Part shown: in pieces, positions 56,310-63,882 of the stretch
How positions within the stretch are numbered: the first letter of the stretch is position 1
Layout of the letters: each line of letters starts with the position of its first letter
DNA from: Cyclobacteriaceae bacterium
GTDB taxonomy: Bacteria; Bacteroidota; Bacteroidia; Cytophagales; Cyclobacteriaceae
Direction of reading: 5' to 3'
Length of the DNA: 64,000 nucleotides
Assembly (NCBI GenBank): GCA_019638275.1
Contig: JAHBUC010000001.1
Coordinates: forward strand, 372,001-436,000
Notes under the pieces: model-generated
What the model saw: the letters and a program-made list of their open reading frames with translations, nothing else
Told to the model about the DNA's origin: nothing
The model's database searches: none
Position numbers and translations under genes: made by a program

Positions 56310-58478
56310 TCAATATAGAATTGGGTGTTTATCGTTAACAGATATCAGGTGTGCCATGACCAATCGGATTTCCCCGAAACTAAAGTCATCACCAAGGTTA
56401 TTTTTAATAGGGGTTAGAATAGTTCCGCCCACCTTTTGGATGGCTTGTTGGATGGTTTTTATTCGTTCCGGATCAGGAATGATCTGCTGGATTTTCAATT
56501 TTCCGTGCTCTACATAAAAGGCAAGATGACCTTCAATGGTAGAAGGTGACAGGTTTCGAAGTTCTGCAATGCGCTCAACGGAATGACCAAGTTTAAAAAG
56601 TTCAAAGCTTTGTTGCTTGGTGTCAGTTTCCCGTTCCGGTCGTTGCCTACGCTGCCGTTTTGGCTCCTTCAGGTGGATGCGCGATTTCAATTTTTGTTCC
56701 GTGCAATAATCGGCCACTAGCTGCCAGAAGAGTTTGCCGTACTTCTCAATTTTAATATCACCAAAACCTGAAATTTTGCGAAACTCATCTTTATTGTGGG
56801 GCAGATACGTGGCCAATTCAATCAGGGTGGCATCCGACAACACAATGTATGCCGGCACGTTTTCTTCAGTGGCTATTTGTTTGCGCAAAGCTTTTAACTG
56901 TTGAAGTAAAATGGTTTCATAAGCTGGGCTTTCGGATAAGGTTTCTGTTTTCTCACGAGCTTTCGTCAGCAGTACTTTTTCTTCATCATTTAAAGCCAAA
57001 GCACTTTTTGGTGTGAGTTTCAGTACAGGGTACAGGCCATCAGTTCTGTACAGGTATCCCTGATCGATCATTTCAAGGATCATTCGATTCCAATCTTCTT
57101 TGCTTCTATCGGCACCAACGCCATAAGTTTTCAGCAGCTTGTGCTCTTCTTTGATTTTCACAGCACTTGAGCCGCGTAAGAAATCAATGACATAGCTTGC
57201 GCCAAAATTCTCGTTCAACCGTGTTATAGCGGATAGCACTTTCTTTGCGGCCAGTGTTTCATCAACCTGTTCAAATCGGGTAAGGCATACATCGCAATTG
57301 CCGCAAAAATCCGGTGACTGCTCGTCAAAGTAGTTTAGTAAATATTTTCTCCTGCAGAGCGTAAGCTCACCATAACGGCCCATCTGGTTAAGTTTCTTTA
57401 ACATGATTTCTGTTTGATCCGGATTGTCGTCAATCTGAACGAATCGTTTCAGTTTAATAACATCACCACCCGAAAAGAATAGCAGCGCTTCACTGTCTAC
57501 GCCATCCCTTCCTGCGCGGCCGGTTTCCTGGTAATAGCTTTCAACATTCTTGGGTAAATCCATGTGTACCACGTAGCGCACATTCGATTTATCGATACCC
57601 ATACCAAAAGCAATGGTAGCCACAATGATCTTCACCTCATCGCGTTGAAACAGTTCTTGATTTTTTGCGCGGATTTCTTTTTCCAAACCAGCATGATAGG
57701 GCAGGGCATGATGCCCTTCTTCTCTCAGGTCTTCAGCCAGTTGTTCAGTAGATGCACGCGAAAGGCAGTAGATAATGCCTGAATCTTCTTTCCGGTTTTC
57801 AAGAAATGTGAGCAACTTATCAAAATTATTTTTCTTGGTCTCAACTGTATAACGAATGTTGGGCCGGTTAAAACTGGAGATAAACGTAGCCGGATTTTTC
57901 AGTTCCAACTTTTCAACAATGTCCTTCCGGGTAAGGCGGTCGGCTGTAGCGGTAAGGGCGATAACGGGTACGTGCGGCATCGTACGCTTAAGTTGCGCCA
58001 GGGTTAGGTACTCAGGCCGAAAGTCATGCCCCCAATGCGAAATGCAATGGGCTTCATCTATTGCAAAGAGGCTAATGTTAAATGCAGTTATTTTTTTGAT
58101 GAATGTGCTTTCGGGTGCGAGGTAGAGTAATTTCAGTTCATTGTTTTTTACCTGATTCAGTATTGCCTCCTGTTCCCGATTACTTTGTGTTGAATTCAGG
58201 TATGCTGCAGCAATACCATTCAGCCGTAAGGCGTCCACCTGGTCTTTCATTAATGCGATGAGTGGTGAAATAACCAGGGTAATCCCATCAAGCAACAAGG
58301 CGGGTATCTGGTAGCAAAGCGATTTGCCGCCACCTGTGGGCATGAGTACGAAGGTATCTTGTTTCTTTAATACCGATTCGATGATTGCCTGCTGGTTTAA
58401 CCGGAAGGACGAATACCCAAACCGCTCGCGAAGAATTTGCAACGGTGTTGGTAGGTTGGATTGACTGCTATGGCTCAT
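56310..58478 (-). CDS. recQ: ATP-dependent DNA helicase RecQ
   Basis: A 722-residue helicase with motif I PTGGGKSLCYQIPA, DEAH (FAIDEAHCISHWGHDFRPEY), IIYCLSRASTEQLA, the QxxGRAGRDG motif (YYQETGRAGRDGVDSEALLF), zinc-binding RQC cysteines (LCRRKYLLNYF, CGNCDVC), an HRDC domain (ENVPAYIVLSDATL, ISGFGDIKIEKYG) and a C-terminal HTH (SVERIAELRNLSPSTIEGHL). It unwinds recombination intermediates. It starts 21 bp after dinB and is probably co-transcribed with it. Confidence 0.97.
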   Translation of the reverse strand: MSHSSQSNLPTPLQILRERFGYSSFRLNQQAIIESVLKKQDTFVLMPTGGGKSLCYQIPALLLDGITLVISPLIALMKDQVDALRLNGIAAAYLNSTQSNREQEAILNQVKNNELKLLYLAPESTFIKKITAFNISLFAIDEAHCISHWGHDFRPEYLTLAQLKRTMPHVPVIALTATADRLTRKDIVEKLELKNPATFISSFNRPNIRYTVETKKNNFDKLLTFLENRKEDSGIIYCLSRASTEQLAEDLREEGHHALPYHAGLEKEIRAKNQELFQRDEVKIIVATIAFGMGIDKSNVRYVVHMDLPKNVESYYQETGRAGRDGVDSEALLFFSGGDVIKLKRFVQIDDNPDQTEIMLKKLNQMGRYGELTLCRRKYLLNYFDEQSPDFCGNCDVCLTRFEQVDETLAAKKVLSAITRLNENFGASYVIDFLRGSSAVKIKEEHKLLKTYGVGADRSKEDWNRMILEMIDQGYLYRTDGLYPVLKLTPKSALALNDEEKVLLTKAREKTETLSESPAYETILLQQLKALRKQIATEENVPAYIVLSDATLIELATYLPHNKDEFRKISGFGDIKIEKYGKLFWQLVADYCTEQKLKSRIHLKEPKRQRRQRPERETDTKQQSFELFKLGHSVERIAELRNLSPSTIEGHLAFYVEHGKLKIQQIIPDPERIKTIQQAIQKVGGTILTPIKNNLGDDFSFGEIRLVMAHLISVNDKHPILY

Positions 58479-58499
58479 GATGGTTTATTTACTTGTTAC

Positions 58500-59693
58500 C
58501 TACCGCAGGTTTCCTTTAAACATGTTCATCTCCATTCTAACCCTGCGGCTTACGCCAATGGTAGTGGCCCGCACCAGTTTCTCCGATCCGTGCTTGTGTT
58601 TGATCTTATCAATAGCCTCATACAAACGAATGCCTTCGGCTGTGTCGTCAAACAGACTAATTTGATGGTTGCCATGGACCAATCCGCTTAAGCGTACGCC
58701 AACTAATCGGATCAACATCCTGCGGTTATAGAGTTTATCAAAAAGTTGCGTTACAGTGTGCAGCAACACATGGTCGGATGACGTGTAGGGAATTTGAATT
58801 TGTTTGGTTTCTGTATCGAAGTTGGCATAGCGGATTTTTACTGTAATGCACGAAGTAAGTTTCTTCTGCTCGCGCAACTGAAACGCCACCTTCTCCACCA
58901 TGGCAATCAAAATCGATTTCAATTTTTTTACATCAATGGTGTCGTTCTCAAAGGTACACTCTGTTGAAATGGATTTCTGTTCGCTATACGGTACCACAGG
59001 CGAATCGTCAATGCCGTGGGCTTTGTTCCATAACGAAATGCCATTTTTACCGAACGCACTTACCAGAAACTTTAGCGGCATTTCACGCAGCGTGGCTACC
59101 GTGCGCACACCCATATCATATAAGAAGGCAGAAGTTTGCTTTCCGATCATCGGAATTTTTTCTACTGCCAGCGGAGCGAGAAATTCTTTCTCTTCACCGG
59201 CCGGAATTTGTTTTTCGGCATCCGGCTTAAACTCATTGGTTGTTACCTTCGACACCAGCTTGTTTACCGACATGCCCAATGAAATCGGAAGCCCGCTATT
59301 ATCTATAATCTTCTTGCGCAGTTCTTTCGCCCACTTAAAGGCGCCAAAAAATTTATCCATGCCACTGGCATCAATGTAAAATTCATCAATAGATGATTTT
59401 TCAAACATCGGCACCGAGTCGGCAATGATTTCGGTAACCAGGTGCGAGTTTTTACTATACGCCTCCATATCGCCCGAGATCACCAGCGCATCGGGGCACA
59501 GTTGCATGGCCAGGTACATGGGCATGGCCGAGTGTACCCCAAACCTGCGGGCTTCGTAACTGCAGGCGGCCACCACACCCCTGCGGCTCTGGCCGCCAAT
59601 AATTAAAGGCTTTCCTTTTAACGCCTTATGCTTTTTGCACTCTACGGCCACAAAAAAGGCATCCAAATCGAGGTGTATAATGTTTCTGTCCAC
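58500..59693 (-). CDS. dinB: DNA polymerase IV (Y family)
   Basis: A 397-residue translesion polymerase. Catalytic residues are intact: D9 (HLDLDAFFVAVE) and D103-E104 (SSIDEFYID). The steric-gate region, the thumb (IPMIGKQTSAFLYDMGVRTV) and little finger follow, and HQISLFDD is a good clamp-binding motif. The start is GTG 59693. The region just upstream holds two matching palindromes, likely operators. First gene of the run dinB-recQ-2H-RAYT-dnaE2. Confidence 0.95.
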   Translation of the reverse strand: MDRNIIHLDLDAFFVAVECKKHKALKGKPLIIGGQSRRGVVAACSYEARRFGVHSAMPMYLAMQLCPDALVISGDMEAYSKNSHLVTEIIADSVPMFEKSSIDEFYIDASGMDKFFGAFKWAKELRKKIIDNSGLPISLGMSVNKLVSKVTTNEFKPDAEKQIPAGEEKEFLAPLAVEKIPMIGKQTSAFLYDMGVRTVATLREMPLKFLVSAFGKNGISLWNKAHGIDDSPVVPYSEQKSISTECTFENDTIDVKKLKSILIAMVEKVAFQLREQKKLTSCITVKIRYANFDTETKQIQIPYTSSDHVLLHTVTQLFDKLYNRRMLIRLVGVRLSGLVHGNHQISLFDDTAEGIRLYEAIDKIKHKHGSEKLVRATTIGVSRRVRMEMNMFKGNLR

Positions 59694-59705
59694 AGTGCGA
59701 TATTA

Positions 59706-59755
59706 ACTAAAAATTTTAGTATAAAGTTTTACTATTAAACTAAATATTTTAGTTT
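59706..59755. promoter_or_regulatory. Twin palindromic operator upstream of dinB
   Basis: Two 15-bp palindromes with the form ACTAAA-N3-TTTAGT lie at 59706-59720 and 59739-59753; their centres are 33 bp apart, about three helical turns. The second extends to AAACTAAA/TTTAGTTT (59737-59755). Between them TAGTA and TACTA (59717-59721, 59730-59734) form a weaker palindrome. They begin 13 bp before the dinB GTG. An S24 repressor gene lies 1.1 kb away and is the obvious candidate to bind here (inference). Confidence 0.7.
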
Positions 59756-59757
59756 TG
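59727..59757 (+). promoter_or_regulatory. Promoter-like element overlapping the operators, pointing away from dinB
   Basis: TTTT (59727-59730), a 19-bp spacer and TAGTTTTG (59750-59757) match the phylum -7 consensus fully and the -33 box at three of four bases. It would read towards the transposase and the S24 regulator, but the next gene is more than 450 bp away. Confidence 0.4.
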
Positions 59758-60061
59758 TGATGTGCTTGCCATAGCGCGCTGGAATTGTGGGTAATCCCGG
59801 TTACACGGGACTACCTTCACATTCCTTTGTAGTTATGGGTGCTTTAGTTGTGAGTGATTTAAGTTGGGCGTGCCCCCTGATCGCCAGCGCGTCAGGGGTC
59901 GGGCTGTCGGCACTCGCCAGTCCGCGCGCAAGCCACTTCGGGCTCAAACAATGCTCCATCCCTCACGCGGAGTGCGGTGTAAATTTTGAAGTGTCTTAAA
60001 CTATCGGTAAGTGCGAATCACAGATGTCTGAAGGACTTCAACATTCAAAAAAGTAATTAAT

Positions 60062-60215
60062 CAACTCCGAAGGAGTTGAATTTGCCTAACCATCCGAGTA
60101 TCGGATGATGAGTAAAAAAAGTAATCAACCAACCCCAACGGGGTTGACTGTGCATAACCGTCCGGCTATAGGATGGCTATACAAACGAGATAACTCGCTC
60201 AACCCGTAGGGGTTG
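60062..60215. repeat. REP-like palindromes upstream of transposase 2
   Basis: Two stem types alternate. Type A: CAACTCC/GGAGTTG (60062-60078), CAACCCC/GGGGTTG (60130-60146) and CAACCC/GGGGTTG (60200-60215). Type B: CATCCGA/TCGGATG (60091-60107) and a decayed copy near 60159-60175. TGCATAACC or a variant links A to B. The transposase ATG is ten bases after the last A copy, inside the linker-like GTGCATATG. Confidence 0.85.
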
Positions 60216-60224
60216 ACTGTGCAT

Positions 60225-60671
60225 ATGAGTAGCTATCGACAGATATATTACCACATCGTGTTCGGTACCAAATACCGTCACCCTACAATTACTGAGGAGC
60301 ACTGCGAAGAGTTGTACAAATACATATCCGGTGTAATCGAAAATAAAAAGAGTAGACTTTACCGCATCAACGGAGTGGAGGATCACATCCACATCCTGTC
60401 TGACCTGCATCCATCCTTGTCCCTGGCCGATTTTGTAAAAGACATCAAAGTATCCACCAGCATCTGGATGAAGGAGAGTGGTAAATTCCCGACTTTTATC
60501 GGATGGCAGGAGGGGTATGGAGCATTTACGTATTCGGTGCGAAGCCGTGATCGGATTATTAACTACATTAAAAACCAAAAGGAACATCATAAAAAGAAAT
60601 CGTTTATTGATGAGTATAAGAGTTTGTTAACTGAACACGAAATAGAATTTGATGAGCGATATTTATTGTAG
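60225..60671 (+). mobile_element. IS200/IS605-type TnpA transposase (Y1, HUH)
   Basis: From ATG 60225 (MSSYRQIYYHIVFGTKYRHP), 148 residues. The HUH motif is VEDHIHIL and the tyrosine is in RDRIINYIKNQKEHH. It is the small single-domain TnpA group. No TnpB partner is present. Palindromes on both sides with shared stems suggest a REP-like element rather than a classical IS with left and right ends. An upstream TTG inside the repeat is not needed. Confidence 0.92.
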
Positions 60672-60683
60672 GGTGGTACATTC

Positions 60684-60870
60684 AACCCCTTCGGGGTTAA
60701 GCAGATTTTTCTTTTTTAACCACGAGTTGCACTCGTGGTTGGATACATTGAAGTCCTTCGGACTTCCGCTTATTCTTAACCAAGAAGTCCGAAGGACTTC
60801 ACTATGCATAACCACCCGAGTATCGGGTGGTATAAACCCACTGATCACCCGAGCATCGGCTGGTTATGCC
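60684..60870. repeat. REP-like palindromes downstream of transposase 2
   Basis: AACCCC/GGGGTT (60684-60698), AACCACGAGT/ACTCGTGGTT (60718-60740), GAAGTCC/GGACTTC (60750-60766 and again 60784-60800) and CCACCCGA/TCGGGTGG (60812-60830), with ATGCATAACC between the last two, then a decayed B copy near 60842-60868. They are the same stem families as upstream of the transposase. The S24 gene starts 26 bp after the last copy. Confidence 0.85.
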
Positions 60871-60895
60871 ACATCACATACAGTAATACAAAGCT

Positions 60896-61672
60896 ATGAT
60901 CGTTAATAAAAACCTCAAACACCTCCGCCTCAAACACGAGCTCACCCAAAAGCAGTTCGCTGAAAAACTGGGGTTGAAGCAATCCGTTATCGGTGCGTAT
61001 GAAGAAGAGCGTGCCACACCGCCACTGGCTGTGCTGTTGGATGTGTCCGGTCTGTATAAAGTGAGTATGGATGTGCTCACCCGTAAAGACTTAAGTAAAC
61101 TTCCCGAAAAAGAATGGAAAGCTTCACCGTCTTCAAAAGAAGTACTGGCTATTACTGTCGATGCTTCGGGAAAAGAGAATGTGGAACTTGTTTCACAAAA
61201 AGCATCGGCTGGCTACCTGGCTGGCTACCAGGATCCGGAATTCATAGCCGAACTTCCAAAAATCAATTTGCCGGTTTTACCTAAAAACAAAACGTATCGT
61301 GCTTTTGAAATTCAGGGCGATTCCATGCTGCCCATCCAGCCGGGCTCCGTTTTGTTTGGTGAGTATGTGGAAAACCTGGACGCTGTAAAAAACGGAAAGC
61401 CCTATGTGCTGGTAACGCAACAGGAGGGCATTGTCTTCAAGCGCGTGTTTCGTTTTGAAGATGATGACAGTAAACTCCTACTTGTTTCCGATAACCGGCA
61501 GTATGAACCCTATGCCATTACGTCCGCTGATGTACTCGAAATCTGGAGTGTTCGGGGTTATTATTCTACCAAGCTCCCTGAAGGAGATAGCTCGGCCGCA
61601 CCTTTAACTGAGCAACTGGCTTTGCAGGTGCTTCGGCTTCAGCAACAATTAGCCAATAATAAAGCGCGATAA
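60896..61672 (+). CDS. XRE-family repressor with S24 (LexA/CI-like) self-cleavage domain
   Basis: A 258-residue protein. Residues 5-60 are an XRE helix-turn-helix (LTQKQFAEKLGLKQSVIGAY). The S24 domain has the catalytic Ser143 (QGDSMLPIQPGS) and Lys182 (GIVFKRVF); an Ala105-Gly106 bond (KASAGYLAGY) is a likely cleavage site. LexA and CI repressors of this type cut themselves when RecA binds damaged DNA. Its position beside dinB and the palindromic operators suggests it controls the polymerase operon. It is not a LexA proper, since the DNA-binding domain is XRE type. No operator copy is visible before it. Confidence 0.92.
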   Translation: MIVNKNLKHLRLKHELTQKQFAEKLGLKQSVIGAYEEERATPPLAVLLDVSGLYKVSMDVLTRKDLSKLPEKEWKASPSSKEVLAITVDASGKENVELVSQKASAGYLAGYQDPEFIAELPKINLPVLPKNKTYRAFEIQGDSMLPIQPGSVLFGEYVENLDAVKNGKPYVLVTQQEGIVFKRVFRFEDDDSKLLLVSDNRQYEPYAITSADVLEIWSVRGYYSTKLPEGDSSAAPLTEQLALQVLRLQQQLANNKAR

Positions 61673-61675
61673 CTC

Positions 61676-61720
61676 CTTCGTGTACTTTGTGCTGACCTTC
61701 GTGTTCTTTGTGGTAAAAAT
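61676..61720. repeat. CTTCGTGTTCTTTGTGGT-type repeat after the S24 gene
   Basis: CCTTCGTGTACTTTGTG and CCTTCGTGTTCTTTGTGG are two near copies in tandem. They are like the string inside the Ada-like gene (48680) and after msrB (5220). Confidence 0.5.
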
Positions 61721-61789
61721 GTAATAAGCATAGAGATCACTAAGTAGTGCACAGAGAAATTTATGTATTTTAACGCTTTCGTTTATATC

Positions 61790-62242
61790 ATGATTGCCGT
61801 TATCCAACGTGTTTCTTCCTGTTCGGTTGAAATTGAGAAGTCTGTCAAATCTTCCATTCAAAAAGGGTTGCTTGTACTGTTAGGTATTGAAGATGCTGAT
61901 ACGGATGAAGACATCGACTGGCTGGTTAATAAGATTGTAAACCTGCGCATTTTTAATGATGCCGATGGCGTAATGAACGTAAGCGTAAAAGACGATGGTG
62001 GCGATATTCTGGTGGTAAGCCAGTTTACATTGCACGCCAGCACGAAAAAGGGAAACCGGCCTTCGTATATTAAAGCATCCAAACCCGACTTTGCCATTCC
62101 GATGTATGAAAAATTTGTTCGTGTAATCAGTGAGGCACTTGAAAAGCCTGTACACACCGGGTCGTTCGGGGCGGATATGAAGGTTGCGCTGGTTAATGAT
62201 GGTCCCGTTACCATAATTATCGACACAAAAAATAAAGTATGA
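61790..62242 (+). CDS. dtd: D-aminoacyl-tRNA deacylase
   Basis: A 150-residue DTD (MIAVIQRVSSCSVEIEKSVK, LRIFNDADGVMNVSV, VVSQFTLHASTKKGNRPSY, VNDGPVTIIIDT). The SQFTL and GP motifs form the active site that removes D-amino acids (and glycine from tRNA-Ala). ATG 61790 is the family start; the ORF opens nine codons earlier. It overlaps the next gene as ATGA. Confidence 0.96.
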   Translation: MIAVIQRVSSCSVEIEKSVKSSIQKGLLVLLGIEDADTDEDIDWLVNKIVNLRIFNDADGVMNVSVKDDGGDILVVSQFTLHASTKKGNRPSYIKASKPDFAIPMYEKFVRVISEALEKPVHTGSFGADMKVALVNDGPVTIIIDTKNKV

Positions 62243-62907
62243 AATATATTCTGTTCTTTTTGATTTTTTTTCCAGTGCTTCTACAAGCCCAGTATAAATA
62301 CGGACTCACTCCGGTTACGCTTCAGCAGTATCAGCAACAAGTAAAGGGTGATCCTGAAAAGGAACTGGTTAACCTGACTTCCGCTATTCCAGGAATTGTT
62401 TTAGATATCCGGTATGCTACTACAAATAATTTTACGGGAGAAGTAATCTATAATCTGCCAAGGGCATATGCTCGTAAACCTGTTGCCGAAGCGTTGAAAG
62501 AAGCACAGGAGGAATTTTCAAAACATGGTGTTGGTATAAAAGTGTACGATGCTTATCGGCCGTATTCGGCTACGGTAAAATTTTATGAAGTGTATCGCGA
62601 TACAACCTATGTGGCTTCACCGTACAAAGGTTCACGGCATAATCGTGGCTGCGCTATCGACATGACGCTAATCGATTTAAAAACCGGTGAAGAACTAAGA
62701 ATGCCAACTGAGTATGATTCGTTTAAGAAAGAAGCCTGGCCAACCACACCGGTTAAAGATGCACTGATTAAAAAAAATCGTGACTTAATTATCTCTGTCA
62801 TGCACAAACATGGCTTTAGAGTAAACGCTTCTGAGTGGTGGCATTTCGATTTTAATGGCTGGCAGAAGTTTGAGGTAATGGATATTGATTTTGAAGAACT
62901 TGAATAG
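62239..62907 (+). CDS. Exported D-alanyl-D-alanine dipeptidase (VanX/DdpX family)
   Basis: A 222-residue zinc peptidase with a signal peptide (MKYILFFLIFFPVLLQAQ). Zinc ligands and catalytic Glu are seen in SRHNRGCAIDMTL (H, D) and NASEWWHFDF (E, H); YDAYRPYSATVKF carries the conserved Arg. It cuts D-Ala-D-Ala, so it takes part in wall recycling or nutrition rather than vancomycin resistance: no vanA/vanH is near. Coupled to dtd by the ATGA overlap. Confidence 0.93.
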   Translation: MKYILFFLIFFPVLLQAQYKYGLTPVTLQQYQQQVKGDPEKELVNLTSAIPGIVLDIRYATTNNFTGEVIYNLPRAYARKPVAEALKEAQEEFSKHGVGIKVYDAYRPYSATVKFYEVYRDTTYVASPYKGSRHNRGCAIDMTLIDLKTGEELRMPTEYDSFKKEAWPTTPVKDALIKKNRDLIISVMHKHGFRVNASEWWHFDFNGWQKFEVMDIDFEELE

Positions 62908-62964
62908 TGCCTATTCAGCGTTTTTTCGATCAGTTTTCTTGAATAAAAATGTTTAATTTTGATT

Positions 62965-63189
62965 ATGGACTATAGGGAATACATTGAGATTAACCCGGCC
63001 ATTCGATTTGGCAGACCTTGTGTTAAGGGTACCCGAATATCTGTATACGATGTATTAGGATGGCTGGCTTCAGGCATGACATACGAAGAAATTCTTGCTG
63101 ATTTTCCTCAGCTTAAACAGGAACATATTTTGGCTTGTTTAGCTTACGCTGCTGATAAGGAGAGAAAAGTAAAGGTGGTTACTTCTTGA
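62965..63189 (+). CDS. DUF433-family protein (likely antitoxin)
   Basis: From ATG 62965, 74 residues: RFGRPCVKGTRISVYDVLGW, LASGMTYEEILADFPQLKQE and ILACLAYAADKE, the DUF433 pattern with a winged-helix-like fold. It stands 3 bp before a DUF5615 gene, a common toxin-antitoxin pairing. A -7-like TAATTTTG (62954-62961) ends three bases before the ATG, which would mean a leaderless message. Confidence 0.88.
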   Translation: MDYREYIEINPAIRFGRPCVKGTRISVYDVLGWLASGMTYEEILADFPQLKQEHILACLAYAADKERKVKVVTS

Positions 63190-63192
63190 TTC

Positions 63193-63525
63193 ATGAAACT
63201 TCTGTTTGATGAAAATATATCCTACCGCATTGTTAAAAAGTCTCTTGAAGCATTTCCAAACAGTTTACATGTAACCAGCGTTAGACCAAAGCTAAAAGAT
63301 GATTTGGCAATATTTTATTACGCCCGGGAGCAAAATTATCTTATTGTTACGTTTGACGAAGATTTTCGTGAGCTACAATCCATAAATGGATTTCCACCAA
63401 AAATTATTTGGCTACGAACTGGGAATACTTCCACGGAGGTTGTTTTATCTAAATTAATGGACAATCATCAATCAATTCATGAACTGGTGGAGAATAGAGA
63501 AATAGGAATCCTGGAAATTTACTGA
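63193..63525 (+). CDS. DUF5615 PIN-like protein (likely toxin)
   Basis: A 110-residue PIN-like protein: MKLLFDENISYRIVKKSL, DDLAIFYYAREQNYLIVTFD and DEDFRELQSI carry the acidic residues of a possible nuclease site (Asp6, Glu7, Asp54-Asp57 region). Pairs with the DUF433 gene. Target unknown. Confidence 0.88.
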   Translation: MKLLFDENISYRIVKKSLEAFPNSLHVTSVRPKLKDDLAIFYYAREQNYLIVTFDEDFRELQSINGFPPKIIWLRTGNTSTEVVLSKLMDNHQSIHELVENREIGILEIY

Positions 63526-63530
63526 ATTAC

Positions 63531-63860
63531 ATGACCATCGAACAAGCCCAACAACAAGTCGACCAATGGATTAAAACCGTAGGGGTGCGATACTTCAATG
63601 AACTCACCAACATGGCTATGCTCACGGAAGAAGTGGGTGAGTTGGCGCGCATCATCGCGCGCAGGTATGGCGAACAATCTGAAAAAGAAAGTGATAAGAA
63701 TAAAGATCTTGGGGATGAAATGGCCGATGTGCTGTGGGTGTTGATCTGTTTGGCCAATCAAACCGGTATAAACCTTACGGAAGCATTTCAAAAAAATCTT
63801 GAAAAGAAGAATACACGCGATAAGGACCGACATCGTCAAAATCCAAAGCTCAGCAAGTAA
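63531..63860 (+). CDS. MazG-like nucleotide pyrophosphohydrolase
   Basis: A 109-residue all-helical protein with the MazG motif: EEVGELARIIARRYGEQ and, after a gap, DLGDEMADVLWVLICLA (ExxE...ExxD). Such enzymes hydrolyse non-standard or excess dNTPs. Five bases after the DUF5615 gene, so possibly in its operon. Confidence 0.88.
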   Translation: MTIEQAQQQVDQWIKTVGVRYFNELTNMAMLTEEVGELARIIARRYGEQSEKESDKNKDLGDEMADVLWVLICLANQTGINLTEAFQKNLEKKNTRDKDRHRQNPKLSK

Positions 63861-63882
63861 GTCTGAAAGTTTTTTGATATTT

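Larger units (their letters stand above)
59694..60224. other. 530-bp non-coding region between dinB and the second transposase
   Basis: No credible gene. From left to right it holds the operator palindromes (59706-59755), a plus-strand promoter-like element, a hairpin GTAxTCCCG/CGGGAxTAC near 59789-59813, a GC-rich island (about 59865-59990) with the stem CCCCTGA/TCAGGGG (59874-59880 and 59892-59898), and the REP-like palindromes from 60062. Confidence 0.8.

Noticed and set aside
59787..59999. A 70-residue reading frame in the GC-rich island
   Set aside because: No recognisable protein features; the DNA looks like a structured non-coding repeat.
61649..61861. Minus-strand frame containing TTKNTKVSTKYTKE
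   Set aside because: This is the typical translation of the CTTTGTG-type repeat and overlaps dtd.
62239..62907. Vancomycin-resistance VanX
   Set aside because: No vanH, vanA or vanRS near; the protein is exported and fits general D-Ala-D-Ala recycling.
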